Assembly: GCA_037043235.1 (NCBI GenBank)
Contig: JAWRVZ010000075.1
Coordinates: 1,254,501 to 1,318,500 of the forward strand
Direction of reading: 5' to 3'
DNA from: Rhodeus uyekii
Lineage: Eukaryota; Chordata; Actinopteri; Cypriniformes; Acheilognathidae
Length of the DNA: 64,000 bases
Under the pieces are notes generated by a model. The model ran no database searches. It was not told the DNA's origin and saw only the letters and a program-made list of their open reading frames with translations. The number at the start of each line of letters is the position of its first letter. The first letter of the stretch is position 1. This document shows, one piece after another, positions 29,981-42,064 of the stretch. Made by a program: the position numbers and the translations under genes.

Positions 29981-30600
29981 CATCTATTTGCATTCGTTTT
30001 TATCCAGCTGGTCACTTTTATTCATTTGTTATGCATTGAAGTGGCATATTTAAACCCGAGAAAGCAAACTGCATCTTTTCCTCTAGCCAACAGACATAAA
30101 AAAATTAGAAACACATTCGATTTCAATTCTTTTTTTTATTGTCACTGCAATACATATGTTGTTATTTTGATTAGATAATCATCAAGTGTTCTAAAATAGA
30201 AGCAAATAAAGTTTGAAATTATGCATATAATGTTAATTTATGTCATTTTAATGCTCTGGCCTTTGCATACATATTGAAAGATGGACATCTTTAGTCACGA
30301 CTGTTTGGCTCTATATGAAATAGTAGCACTTTACAATAAAAGTCCATTTATGGCAATAATTGCTAAAGACGTGTTGTTCCTTCTTAGTTTAATTTTAACA
30401 TTTACTAATACATTTTATTTGAATCTATTAAGCTTAGTTAATGCATTAGTGTTAATTTATTTTATTTAGTACATTTTCTTGGTTCAGCACGGTTTTACTT
30501 GGAGTGTCATGTTTGCTTTTTCAAGATCCAGTATCCAGTTTAAAAACTATCGGGTGATTAATCGATTATCGTCAAGTATGGCCCAACCTAGTTTTCAGAT
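29981..30600. other. AT-rich intergenic, nothing recognised
   Basis: No exon or named repeat. Confidence 0.4.
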
Positions 30601-30619
30601 CAGTACAAATCCACAATCG

Positions 30620-31760
30620 GTTGAGATTTCATTTCATTTTACATGCAGACGATTCTCTCTTTTCTGCAGCTAAATTAGGACAAAACAGAGGTTTTAGTTT
30701 TAGGTTGTCCTGCAGATTCCCCCTCTGCTCTGGAAGCCCAGTTTAAGCTCAGCCAGTGTACTAAAACAAATTAAAAACCTTGGAATGATCTTTGACTCTT
30801 CTCTATTTTTAGATAAACAAATTAGCACTGTCATTACTGTAGAGAGGCTTTATCCATTTGAGATCTATTGCAAAGTTGAAACATCTTCTTTCAGGTAAAA
30901 ATATAAAAGTCCACTGCCTTGGACTGGAGGCATGTGAGAAGAGTGGTAAGGACTGCAGAGGAGATCATTGGATCCTCTCTCCCTTCTGTTCAGGTCATTG
31001 CCCCAAAGCGCTGTCTGTCCCAGGCTAGGAATAGCCTGTTGTCGCTGCTGACCTCTGGAAAAGGTTTTGCAGCCTTCGATGCAGGTCAAGCAGGTTCGGC
31101 AATAGCTTTTTCATGGCTGTCAGACTGCTGAATTCTTGTTAATTTTAATGTTAAATGTTTTAAATGTACTGTTGTTATGAGATATTGCGTCGTTGTGTAC
31201 ACAGAATGACAATAAAAACCTGTCTAATGTCTAATTAGATTATCATAACTCTCTTTATACTGGTCTCTGTCAGTATTATTATCACAATTGCAAGCTGTTC
31301 AAAATGTGACTACAATACTTTTGACTGGGTCTAAAAAGATGGACCATATCTCCCCTATTTTAGTGTCCCTTCACTGGCTTCCCGGTAAATTAAGGGTTGA
31401 TTTTCCTTGTTTGTCTGTAAGGCGTTGTCCGGCCATGCACCAAGGTTTATATTAATGATCTTCAAGTGCCATATTGTCCTACTATGGCACTTATATCTTT
31501 CAATCTAATCACTTGTTGCTACAAATCAAAGGGTGATCTGACCTTTTCTGTGGTTGAGCCCAAGCTTTGGAATGGTCTCTCTCATAATGTGAGGTCTAAT
31601 CTTTCATTTGACATTTTTAAATGTGATGTTTAAATTGTATTTTTATGCTTTCGCTTGTGGGAACCTGTGATTGTTTTTATAGTGTAGACCTGCTTATTAC
31701 ACTGTACAGCACTTGGATCACTTCATATAGTCTAAATGTGCTCTAGAAATAAATGTTGTT
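30620..31760 (+). mobile_element. Decayed L2-type LINE, interrupted
   Basis: Broken frames read like L2 ORF2: '...LGMIFDSSLFLDKQI' before the interruption, then 'TISPLF*CPFTGFPVN' and 'VVEPKLWNGLSHNVRSN' after it. A 3' end near ACTTGGATCACTTCATATAG and AATAAATGTTG follows. Many stops. Confidence 0.7.
30905..31240 (+). mobile_element. Second LINE 3' end nested in the L2 relic
   Basis: Contains the ORF2 C-terminal tail of another LINE type (frame with 'RTAEEIIGSSLPSVQVIAPK', 'CLSQARNSLLSLLTSGKGF') and ends CAGAATGACAATAAAAACC. It separates the two halves of the surrounding L2 relic. Confidence 0.65.
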
Positions 31761-32744
31761 TTAGAAATGTTTGTTAGCAGGGCATTCTGAGCTCATCTTG
31801 CTTGCATGTGCCATATGTAATATGCATAATCATTAAGGTGTATATGAAGTACATTAGGGCATGTTAAGCGTTATGGAACGACCGGTTTTTAGTGACTGAA
31901 TGACTGTGGCTGGTGCTGTATGTGGATTGCAGTGCAAATGTCCCACACTTTTCAGTCTGTTTTTCTTCCTTTGATAGTTGATGTAAATATGCATGGCTTG
32001 AGATTGACAGGCCTGTGCTAGAGATGTTTTGCCCATCCAGGCCAAAGTTACACAAGTTGAATTTTTTGCACAGTAAATATTTGCACATTGTGCCAATTCA
32101 GTGTATTTCATAAATGGTTATTAAGAGTAGTTTGCTATTCTAAACATTTGCATTGATGCCTTGAGTAAATGAATGTGTGTGTATGTGGATGTGTGTCTGC
32201 TGTAATAGAGGTTAATAAGGACGTCTTCTCGCTGCCACACAGACAGAGCTGCCAGTCCGCTGTGGAACGCGACTTCAACAGGTCTCCGCCACATGCCGCG
32301 GTAGAATATTTTAGAATATTAATTGCATACTTGGTATGCTGTTGTCATATGGCTTTTATTAGTATTCTATCAAGCCAATGAGGCGAGACCACCAGATGTA
32401 GCTCAAATGTCTCTCACTAGGGGAGTTCCACAATGTGTCAGATCAGTGGTGTCGGCGGCTCCACGTCTCCTGTTCGTACTGTAAGTGAGATGATGAACAC
32501 GGATAGGTTTATTAATGCTTTGGGCAAACACAACTGTGAGTCTGTGAGGGAGAGATGAAAGAGCTTAATAACAAAAACTTCTCATGATGCTTTACATGTT
32601 CAGACATAGGAAATAAGGTCAGGTCTCAAAGTCAACATGAAACGCCTTTTGGAACCAAATTTACTGTCAATATTTGATGTATTTCAAAACACACGTATGT
32701 TATCATTTTATCATAATGTTAAATGAATCATAAAACAATGTGAA

Positions 32745-32745
<1 letters not shown>
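31761..32745. other. Intergenic, nothing recognised
   Basis: Non-repetitive. A block at 32200-32310 (GTTAATAAGGACGTC, CCGCCACATGCCGCGG) is CpG-bearing but unclassified. Confidence 0.4.
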
Positions 32746-32746
<1 letters not shown>

Positions 32747-32808
<62 letters not shown>

Positions 32809-33328
32809 TAATACCTCGGTTTACGAGTTTAATTCGTTCCAAGAGCGAGCTCGTATCCCAAAATGCTCGTACACCAAAACAATTCCCCCCATAAGAATGC
32901 ATTAAAAATCAATTAATTCGTTCCACACGACCATAAATGCCAATTAAAATATTTTGTTTTTATTTTACCGTATTAATTACAGTTAAAATTATAACCGTTA
33001 AGATCTCATATAAATACTAATTAGTAATTGACAATTAAACTCTAAAAATACTTGACAATTTGCTGTAACTCGCAACTCAAGGCTGAGAGAATGAATGCTT
33101 TAAGGGGGGATAAAGGGGTTGGAACTGCGGGACTGTGTTATGAGAGGCTGTCATTAGGATATTTCCAGTAAAAATGCCCACGAAGATGCTGAGCGTTAGG
33201 ACAAAAATGCGCGTGGGTGAGGGAAAAATTTGCTCGCACTCCAATACAATGCTCGTACACCGATTTGACCCTCCATGCTCATACACCGATTTTCTCGTAA
33301 ACCAAGTCGCTCGTAAACCGAGGTACCA

Positions 33329-33400
<72 letters not shown>
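32747..33400. repeat. (AT)n and (GT)n microsatellites flanking a Tigger-like element
   Basis: (AT)n at 32747-32805 resumes as (TA)n at 33332-33372, followed by (GT)n at 33373-33400. Confidence 0.95.
32806..33331 (+). mobile_element. Tigger-like element, family A, 526 bp
   Basis: TIRs CAGTAATACCTCGGTTTACG and (reverse) CGTAAACCGAGGTACCACTG, flanked by TA. No transposase. The interior matches the longer inverted copy at 57332 (AAAAATGCGCGTGGGTGAGG, ATGCTCGTACACCGATTTG). Confidence 0.8.
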
Positions 33401-33405
<5 letters not shown>

Positions 33406-33499
33406 CGTATGCATCAAATTCATAATATCATGTGGACTTTGAGACTTTATTTCTTTAACTTATGTGGCTGAACATGTATATGGCCAATTAATATTAATA

Positions 33500-35046
33500 C
33501 AGGGAGTGCAGAATTATTAGGCAAATGAGTATTTTGACCACATCATCCTCGTTATGCATGTTGTCTTACTCCAAGCTGTATAGGCTGGAAAGCCTACTTC
33601 CAATTAAGCATATTAGGTGATGTGCATCTCTGTAATGAGAAGGGGTGTGGTCTAATGACATCAACACCTTATATCAGGTGTGCATAATTATTAGGCAACT
33701 TCCTTTCCTTTGGCAAAATGGGTCAAAAGAAGGACTTGACAGGCTCAGAAAAGTCAAAAATAGTGAGATATATTGCAGAGGGATGCAGCAGTCTTAAAAT
33801 AGCCAAGCTTCTGAAGCGTGATCATCAAACAATCAAGCGTTTCATTCAAAATAGTCAACAGGGTCGCAAGAAGCGTGCGGAAAAACCAAGGCGCAAAATA
33901 ACTGCCCGTGAACTGAGAAAAGTCAAGCGTGCAGCTGCCAAGATGCCACTTGCCACCAGTTTGGCCATATTTCAGAGCTGCAACATCACTGGAGTGCCCA
34001 AAAGCACAAGGTGTGCAATACTCAGAGACATGGCCAAGGTAAGAAAGGCAGAAAGTCGACCACCACTGAACAAGACACACAAGCTGAAACGTCAAGACTG
34101 GGCCAAGAAATATCTCAAGACTGATTTTTCTAAGGTTTTATGGACTGATGAAATGAGAGTGAGGATGGATGGGCCCGTGGCTGGATTGGTAAAAGGCAGA
34201 GAGCTCCAGTCCGACTCAGACGCCAGCAAGGTGGAGGTGGAGTACTGGTTTGGGCTGGTATCATCAAAGATGAGCTTGTGGGGCCTTTTCGGGTTGAGGA
34301 TGGAGTCAAGCTCAACTCCCAGTCCTACTGCCAGTTTCTGGAAGACACCTTCTTCAAGCAGTGGTACAGGAAGAAGTCTGCATCCTTCAAGAAAAACATG
34401 ATTTTCATGCAGGACAATGCTCCATCACACGCGTCCAAGTACTCCACAGCGTGGCTGGCAAGAAAGGGTATAAAAGAAGAAAATCTAATGATATGGCCTC
34501 CTTGTTCACCTGATCTGAACCCCATTGAGAACCTGTGGTCCATCATCAAATGTGCGATTTACAAGGAGGGAAAACAGTACACCTCTCTGAACAGTGTCTG
34601 GGAGGCTGTGGTTGCTGCTGCACGCAATGTTGATGGTGAACAGATCAAAACACTGACAGAATCCATGGATGGCAGGCTTTTGAGTGTCCTTGCAAAGAAA
34701 GGTGGCTATATTGGTCACTGATTTGTTTTTGTTTGGTTTTTGAATGTCAGAAATGTATATTTGTGAATGTTGAGATGTTATATTGGTTTCACTGGTAAAA
34801 ATAAATAATTGAAATGGGTATAAATTTGTTTTTTGTTAAGTTGCCTAATAATTATGCACAGTAATAGTCACCTGCACACACAGATATCCCCCTAAAATAG
34901 CTAAAACTAAAAACTACTTAAAATATTGATACAAAAATATTCAGCTTTGATATTGAGTTTTTTGTGTTCAGTGAGAACATGGTTGTTGTTCAATAATAAA
35001 ATTAATCCTCAAAAATACAACTTGCTTAATAATTCTGCACTCCCTG
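33500..35046 (+). mobile_element. Tc1-like (DD37E) DNA transposon, nearly intact
   Basis: 1547 bp between TA duplications (33498-33499 and 35047-35048). The ends are inverted: CAGGGAGTGCAGAATTATTA at the left, and its reverse complement with one or two changes at the right. A second inverted pair lies inside each end (GTGCATAATTATTAGGCAAC near 33680 and reversed near 34840), giving an IR/DR layout with two repeats per end. The interior codes for a transposase with one frameshift. DD37E spacing and overall form suit the TRT group of fish Tc1-like elements (inference). Confidence 0.92.
33718..34721 (+). pseudogene. Tc1-like transposase with one frameshift
   Basis: The frame from ATG 33718 encodes the N-terminal helix-turn-helix region (KIVRYIAEGCSSLKIAKLL, DHQTIKRFI), a basic linker, and the first catalytic Asp in VLWTDEM (D144, codon 34147). 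Between about 34150 and 34178 the reading frame shifts. The second frame then runs GWIGKRQRAPVRLRRQ, the GGGGVLVWAG glycine box, the second Asp in FMQDNAPSH (codon 34413) and the Glu in PDLNPIENLW (codon 34527), and stops after KKGGYIGH at 34721. There are 37 residues between Asp and Glu. The shift looks like a small deletion in a GATGG-rich spot. All three catalytic residues persist, but one protein cannot be made from this copy. Confidence 0.9.
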
Positions 35047-35136
35047 TAGTAATTTCTGAAATTTGTGAAAAAACTGTTTTGCAGTGGTTGAAATAATATA
35101 TAACGCTACATTATATTGTGGTTTTGTGTGTGGATG

Positions 35137-35275
35137 TTTATAATATAATATAATATAATATAATATAATATAATATAATATAATATAATATAATATAATA
35201 TAATATAATATAATATAATATAATATAATATAATATAATATATTATATATGATATTATATTATAATATAATATAT
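35137..35275. repeat. (TAATA)n pentanucleotide microsatellite
   Basis: About 20 uninterrupted TAATA units, then a degenerate AT-rich end. Confidence 0.95.
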
Positions 35276-35664
35276 ATTTTGTTGTTCAGATAAATTTTGC
35301 ATTAATGGACAATCCAATTACATTGTGGTAATGTTATTGATAAAAGAAAGTGTAGGTATCGAGTTCTGAAACGTTTGTATTATTCATATGCTATATTTAT
35401 ATATTCATCATCTTTATTGCTATTTGAAGTTTTGCCAGTGGCCTCAGACTGTACAACTCTTTCTAGTCCCATTTGGTACTTTTACTTTCAAGACCAAATC
35501 TGGGAAATATTGATATGCTAATGGTAGACAGAGAGAGAAACTTCTTAGAGAGGCTACAGTGACTCATGACACTGAACACGTTCAATAAATCAAGACGACA
35601 GTGTGTGTGTGTGTGTGCAGAGCATCTATTTGTGAGAAACAGAAGCAGTGCGAGAGATTGTGAG

Positions 35665-35697
<33 letters not shown>

Positions 35698-36200
35698 CCC
35701 CTCTCATCTTAGGCAGCTGAGGTCAGTGCTCTTGACCTGCTTAAATGCCACAGTCACTGAGTGCTTTATCTGCACCACACAAATGATTAGTCCCCTCATC
35801 TGTATTCAGCACAACACATGTTAGACATTGCATATACACCCAATGATTTTATATCAGGTTACTGATATTTCCTTTAACCTAACCTAGTCCCTACCTCTAA
35901 ACCTACCCATCACAGAAACTAGATGTAAAGTGTATTGCATGCAAGATGTGGTTTGGCTGATTTATTATCCTTTTACAATTCTCATTTTATTATCCCTCAC
36001 AAGTATAGTCAAACCTTTAAGCATGCACACACACAGGCCTGATTGTTAGAGAATCTGACATGAGTCTCAGTACTGACAGGAAATGAACAGCTGTGGCCAA
36101 ATGTTCTGAGAATTGCACAAATAATGATTTTCACAAAGTCTACTGTGTTAGTGTTTTAGACCTTTAAGTTTAATCACAATTACAGCTGTCATTTTAGTTA
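35276..36200. other. Intergenic with (GT)n runs
   Basis: GT microsatellites at 35599-35618 and 35668-35694. A 'CTAACCTAGTCCCTACCTC' stretch at 35879-35910 looks like part of a cyprinid repeat. No exon. Confidence 0.5.
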
Positions 36201-37290
36201 ATCACCACGTGTATTTACCAGTTGGAAATCTCTACATCTTCGTCTCTGCAACCTCTTGATCTGTGGCTGAATAACGAACCAAAAGAATGGATTATTATGG
36301 ATATATCTTCAGACCAAGAGCCCAGCTCACCACCACCCTCAACCATGAAGATTATGCATCCCCCCACAGACAGAGAGCGATCAGTGAGCCAGAATCCGAA
36401 GAGGGCCATCACCCCAGAGTCCCACAGTGAGTCTGACCACAGGTGTGAGTCCGTGACAGAGGGAATACTGGTGGAATTAGACACAGAGGACTGGCTGATT
36501 GCTCTGGACATGGAGGTATTAACTCCCTCCCTATCCTACCCGGCGCTTCCTTCATCATCGCTGTTTCTAAACAGACCTGCATGAACTATAAATTACTTCC
36601 ACCGATCCCATCAAGTTTCCATCTTCCGCCGTCACTGCCACTTCGTCCTCCAATCCTGCCTCTGCAGGATGTTTTCAGCCTTGCCGTCTCTGGACATGTC
36701 CTGCTATGGATCCTGCCTCCAACCTCAGATCTTGCACCGATGACCTAGTGGCTCCACCAGGTTTCCTCCTCCTATTGGCTCACTCCCTTGGTTGGTCATC
36801 ACCCAGCTTCTGCCACAGACTTTGGGGCAATCTGCTGCCCTCTGTTCATCCACTCCAATAGCTGCAGTGTGCTTCTTCTTCCCTTCAGTTTTGCCTCTGT
36901 CCTCCATCACACTGGCATTGCCTCAGTCCTCTGGCACTCTGGCTCCACCTCTGATGCTCGTCGCTGCAACATCGCCAAGGCCTCCTGTGCCAGCGATAAT
37001 GCTCAGCTCCATCTCAGTCTGTGCCTGTGAATCCTGGGCCTTGTCTCCATCAGTTGTCTCCCAGTTCCTTGGCTTCTCCCTCCCCCGACTCCATTGTGGA
37101 CACTAATCATCATCACAACTGCAACTGCACTGCAATTATTTTAGTTCATCACCATGTGTATTTTAGTTCCTCACCTTCACCCTGTGTTTGTCGGTTGTTG
37201 TTTGCATCAAGTGCACACTGTTACGTCGTCTTGGAGTACCCTGTGTTTATTATTTTATCATAACCTAAATAAAATCACCCGGAATGCAGA
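36200..37290 (+). repeat. Relic of a cyprinid Pro/Ser-rich repeat ORF element
   Basis: A 121-codon frame (36222-36584) encodes an acidic Ser/Pro-rich stretch (SVSQNPKRAITPESHSES, VTEGILVELDTEDW). Broken frames follow with repeated 'CCTCC...GGCTCACTCCC' Pro-rich sequence. I recognise this as a family repeated across carp and zebrafish genomes, probably part of an LTR-type element. It ends near AATAAAATCACCC (37267). Not a single-copy gene. Confidence 0.5.
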
Positions 37291-37294
37291 ATCC

Positions 37295-37530
37295 CTGTAA
37301 ATATTCAAAAGACAGCTGAAAACTCACCTCTTTCATGAGCACCTAACATAACCTTAAAAAAGAAACACTTTCCTTTAATCCCTCTAATCTCCAGGCTTCT
37401 ACTAGTTCAAGCAATGTCTGCAACTTTTTATTGTGACACTCTTGCCTCTTCAGGATGAATCGCTTTCTGTATTATACCTCAAGTCGCTTTGGATAAAAGC
37501 ATCTGCTAAATGAATAAATGTTAATGTAAA
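37295..37530 (+). mobile_element. L2-type LINE 3' end carrying the SINE tail
   Basis: Begins with the L2 ORF2 C-terminus (frame 'FKRQLKTHLFHEHLT', stop). It ends CAAGTCGCTTTGGATAAAAG, CATCTGCTAAATG, and AATGT(A)-type tail units. That ending is the same tail as the tRNA-derived SINEs here. Confidence 0.75.
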
Positions 37531-38985
37531 TGCAACCTTCATGTTGGAAATCTCTGTCTCATCTTAGTCTTTGGAACCTCTAGACTTGTGAAAATACCCT
37601 ACTTTTATTTAGAGTTCAAAATTCATTCAAGTTGTGTTAATTTGTGAATATTATCAAGTTTCAAAAGATTCTGCAAAAATTCCCTATTTCTCTTCCACAG
37701 AGAGAGAGTAACAGCACATGGGTTTGGACAACATGAGAGTGAGTAAATCTGACAGAATTTTTATTTTTGGGTGAATTATTACTTTAGGTGGAGGATTATT
37801 ACCTGCAAGTGCTCCCAAAAAAGCTTCTTTATGAACATGAACGTCTCTTTCCATTCAGCAGGTTGAGTGTTATATAGAGTGTGTAAAATTGCATGCGATT
37901 TAAATGCATTGACTGGATTCCCTGCATATGTATTTGTGTAATGTCATCAAGCAGCTGTGATTGAGGAGCGAAAGCCATTTCATTCAGCCATGTTTGTGTT
38001 TTTGTAATCATTACTTCCATTTGGAAATGCACGCCTGATGGACTGATAACGAGGGTCATTATAACCCCGAATTACACAACGACCAATCAAAATGCTGAAT
38101 GAGGGCATGGATTTTACTGTGTTCTCACTATCACCGTCTCTCTCTCAATTTGTGCATCCTCTCTCCTGATATCTCAAGAGAGATGTGTTTTATGTGTGTG
38201 TGTGTGTGTGTGTCTTCTCAGAAAGAAGGCTGGCATTACTGTGAGGTGTCTGATCCTAATATTATGAATATTCATGAGTGTACACTATGTGTCAGCCAGT
38301 GGCCCATCATTGTGTCATCTTTATCATCTCTATCTGGCACTGGTTTGGAGAGGCCTGATTTGTAATTATATTGTTCGATAGATCATGGGCACAAGGACAC
38401 CCTGTTATACCTAACCTGTGCTTTTTGCTGAACGAGAAGTTATTTTATACATTTAAAGGGGTCAAATCATGTCAAGTGGATTTTTCTTGATCTTAAACTT
38501 TTTTGGTGCATTATTTTAAAGGAAAATCATATGATCCCTTAATACATTAAGGAATATATCTATACTTTTATTACATTTAACTAATTAAATGTACTACATC
38601 AGATATAAGTATATTTAAATATACTCTAACTATTTAATTTCAATTGAATATATTTAAATACATAATACGCATGTATTAGAAAACAATAGTTCATGATAAT
38701 GCAATGTACTATTATATTTAAAGTTAATATTTAAATATAGTGTAGCAAATGTTATATTTTACAACATTAGTTATACTTAATTACAATTAATTAACGGTTG
38801 ATAAGAAAAAAATGGGAGACACTGAGAAACCAAGAAAAATAGAAGATATATTGAATATTTTTCTCTCTATATATTTTCCTGGCTAACCGTACAACATGGT
38901 ACTCACATACACAAACACTGTCCGTCCATACCTTTAGACATAGATAAATTGCCGCTGTACCTGAAACAAATTGGTCCGGGTTAAA
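37531..38985. other. Intergenic, nothing firm
   Basis: Short (GT)n at 38196-38213. AT-rich from 38450 to 38850. No exon. Confidence 0.4.
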
Positions 38986-38989
38986 GAGA

Positions 38990-39290
38990 AGGCGTTTGTG
39001 AGAGCGGGTGGAGAGGTCGTTCTACTCTGCGTCTCTGCAGTATTGCTGACAGTCACTTTACTTCAGCCAGCACATATTTCACATGTCTCCACAAGCTCAG
39101 CAAGGATTTCTCTTTCAGAGCTCATTACCTCGCCTGACAATTAATTCATAATAGTCGTCTCGACTTCGTCACGGTCATGCAGGCCTGCTGATGTGCGGCC
39201 AATACGTGGTACCGGTGTCCAGAGTTGTGCAGAGGTCTTCGGGTTGTTGAAGGTTGGTTTGAAGGGCCAGATTTGATGTGCATTCCAGAA
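38990..39290. other. Candidate conserved non-coding block
   Basis: Non-repetitive, with GACAATTAATTCATAATAG (homeodomain-type cores) and flanking GC-balanced sequence. Conservation not tested. Confidence 0.3.
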
Positions 39291-39534
39291 TTTGGTATAG
39301 TTTATATTTTATTTTAAATATATTTTTACATTTTTAGTTTAATTTTAACTTATGTTTGATTCATTTTATTTAAGATTTTATTTGAATATTTTTAATTTAA
39401 TAGATTTTTTCTTATTTTATTTTATTGTACTCTGTGTCTGTAAAGCAGTTAATTTACAACAGGCATTATGAACTCAAACTAGATTTTCACATTCAAATAA
39501 TTCCAAAGAGTTTTACTATTTCGGTTGCCATGCA

Positions 39535-39625
39535 AAGAGGCATTGCTATATGGTTGCTAGGGTATTCTGAGTGGTTGCCAGGGCACTTTTAAATGGTTGC
39601 CTGGCTGTTGTTAAGTGCTTGCTAA
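39535..39625. repeat. Fragment of the 'GGTTGCTAGGG' repeat
   Basis: TGGTTGCTAGGGTATTCTGA and GTGGTTGCCAGGGCA are the same units as the array at 56866. Confidence 0.7.
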
Positions 39626-40116
39626 ATTATTAGCATCAAAACCACATCCAAACTGTCTGTCCAAATCCGATTTCCTATTGAAATACTATCAGAATTAGCA
39701 AGCGTGAATGAAAAGAAAAAAAAAGAAATTGCATAGAATTTGAATTTTACAAATCCTTTTTTGAGCTGCATTCATATTTGATTTCAAATCGCATTTCTGG
39801 AAATCCGTTTCAATTGACTTTTTCACACAATGTAGAACATAAAAGTCACACGTTGTTACAGAAAACATGTTGAAAGTCGCTGTAGAGACAAAAGCTTCTA
39901 TTGTTACAAAGTGCAGGATGAGCAGAAAATGACAATATAACAAATGCCTTTTGAAAACCGCCGGAGACGACAGCCGCTCACACCAGCTTCCTACAGCTCT
40001 ACAGATACATATTGTCATATTGTGAATAAGACAACATCTGCATTGCAAACATCATGTTGCGGTTGCCGTTGTTTTTGGCGTATGCCAACTATTGTCAAAG
40101 AACCTGTAGAGTCTAG
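39626..40116. other. Intergenic, nothing recognised
   Basis: No exon or named repeat. Confidence 0.4.
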
Positions 40117-40232
40117 ACCATCAGACATGCATTCAAGATACACATTGAATCAGTTCTTGCTTTCCCTGGGATCGAACCCATGACCTTGGCGTTGCAAGCA
40201 CCAATGCTCCACTGATTGAGCTACAGGAAAGA
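40117..40232 (-). mobile_element. tRNA-derived SINE, minus orientation
   Basis: On the plus strand: TCAGTTCTTGCTTTCCCTGG, GGGATCGAACCC (B box reversed), then CTTGGCGTTGCAAGC and a reversed A-box region ending GAGCTACAGG. Confidence 0.8.
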
Positions 40233-42064
40233 AAACAGGCCTCGAAGGTGTATATCGGATAACCAGCCAATCGGAGAAAAGCGACCAGATGCGAACGTGC
40301 CCAATATTTCACACCGCTTATATCTTCAAACGGTGGCAAATGCTTTTGCGGATGTTCGCTAACATGATTATACCCTTATCAAATAAATCAGTGCATGCCG
40401 TTTAAATCCCACGTCCTGTCACAGGCAGCTGTTTTGTGTTGTCGCAGCGTGTTTTAATGATGGAAGTAGGCCACAGACTGTGGGAGGGTACGGACAAAGA
40501 GTGTCGCATTAGTCGATGTTCGTGACACACACAGTTCGTGCGGTTGCGGATCCTCAGACTGTTGGTGGTGATAATTAAATTTCCCAGAATGAGCACTGCC
40601 ACAGTGACACAGGGTAACACCTAGAATATCCCTCTCTCTCTCTCTCCTTCAGTCCATCTCTGGAGGAACAGATAGAGGAAGGGTGAAACAAATGTGTTTC
40701 ATCAGGGGACCGCATGCCACGGAGAAAAAAAAAATCCTATTTGTTCCGAGTTGCTCTTTATCAGTGCTGAAGCTGAGATATGGAAGGTCGTGAAATGACC
40801 TAATGAATCCTGTCCAAACTGCATGAAGGGGAGGCGAAACCTGCTTTTAGGCAGATGCTGCAGAGAGAGAGATTTCATCCAGTTTTTTTCCTCTTCTTCA
40901 GTAAATTGTCATGAGTGAAATGATTCCCTGTGAGCTCTTTCGCTCCTCATCTCTCTGTATTAAAATCCATGCGGTTGATTCAATTTTCTCTTGCTAATTT
41001 ACTGCTGCACAACTTTAATATTCTTTAACCTTTCGTGATTAAGGTTTTCTTGAGGTGGGTGGTTGGGGAATGGCTAAATCAAAGACTGTTAATCTCAATT
41101 CTTATGTTATTATTTCCCATCTCACGTAGTGTAGCGGATGTTCGGCCGTCACGCTATGATATTATTCACGCACACACCTGATTATTCAAAGCTGCGTGTG
41201 TTTGACAGCCTGAATGGCGACTCCTAAAGACTGTGTGTACTGTATTTATCAGGTGAATTGATTTTCAGATCATGCTCACAATATGTGCTGTAAAAATTAC
41301 TTTCTCTAGCCATGGCAAACTTAATTTAAATGTTCACCTTAAAATTAAGTTCAAAATGTCATTTGAGTGCTTTGAAGTATATCAAAAGTTGCTTTATTAA
41401 ATCAATAAACTACATATATTGGGGTTTCATTGGGGTTGCAAGAGTGAAGTATGAGTAATTGTGATGGTTGACTTGGCAAACACCACAAACAACAAGTGAG
41501 AGACAAGCATATCTCTATCAAAAACTGAATGGATTCTGCAAATGAACCAACTGTCTCATTGTCTGTGATTGATGATAAGATCAAAGCTGGAATCGTTCAT
41601 ATGAAGGTTGTTAGGAAGTACTTCACATCCAGCAGCTTAGCTCAAATCTGCTGTGTCAGAAACTGAGGACCTTCTTTTATTTGTTGTACTGATTTCATCA
41701 GCTTCTGTTCAGCAGTTTCTGTCTACACAAAACAAATGGGAATAACCAGCTCTGTAAACACTGCTGTTTTGACTGACATTAATTAAAATATGTGCAGTCA
41801 ACAGCCCTCTGACAAATAAAGCCTGTGTTGTGTCCTTTCACATACTGTATCCACTAGACTATTTTAATATTGTACTGAATTTCATTAAAAGATTTCTGTC
41901 ATGACAACTTTCTGAACGTTTGGTATGAAAATGGATGTGACATTGTTGATATTGGCCTTAGCCGAATAGATTTGTTATTGCTGCTGCAAAGTATGGGACT
42001 TGCTACTGCCAATACACACGACACACTGGTTTGAGCAAGTAAGACATGCTGCTGCTTTACAATA
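40233..42064. other. Intergenic, nothing firm
   Basis: Non-repetitive over long stretches, with short CT runs near 40630. No exon recognised. 41110-41225 is CpG-bearing and could be regulatory. Confidence 0.35.

Noticed and set aside
36222..36584. 121-codon ORF as a host gene
   Set aside because: Sequence style matches a cyprinid repeat family and the downstream frame is broken.
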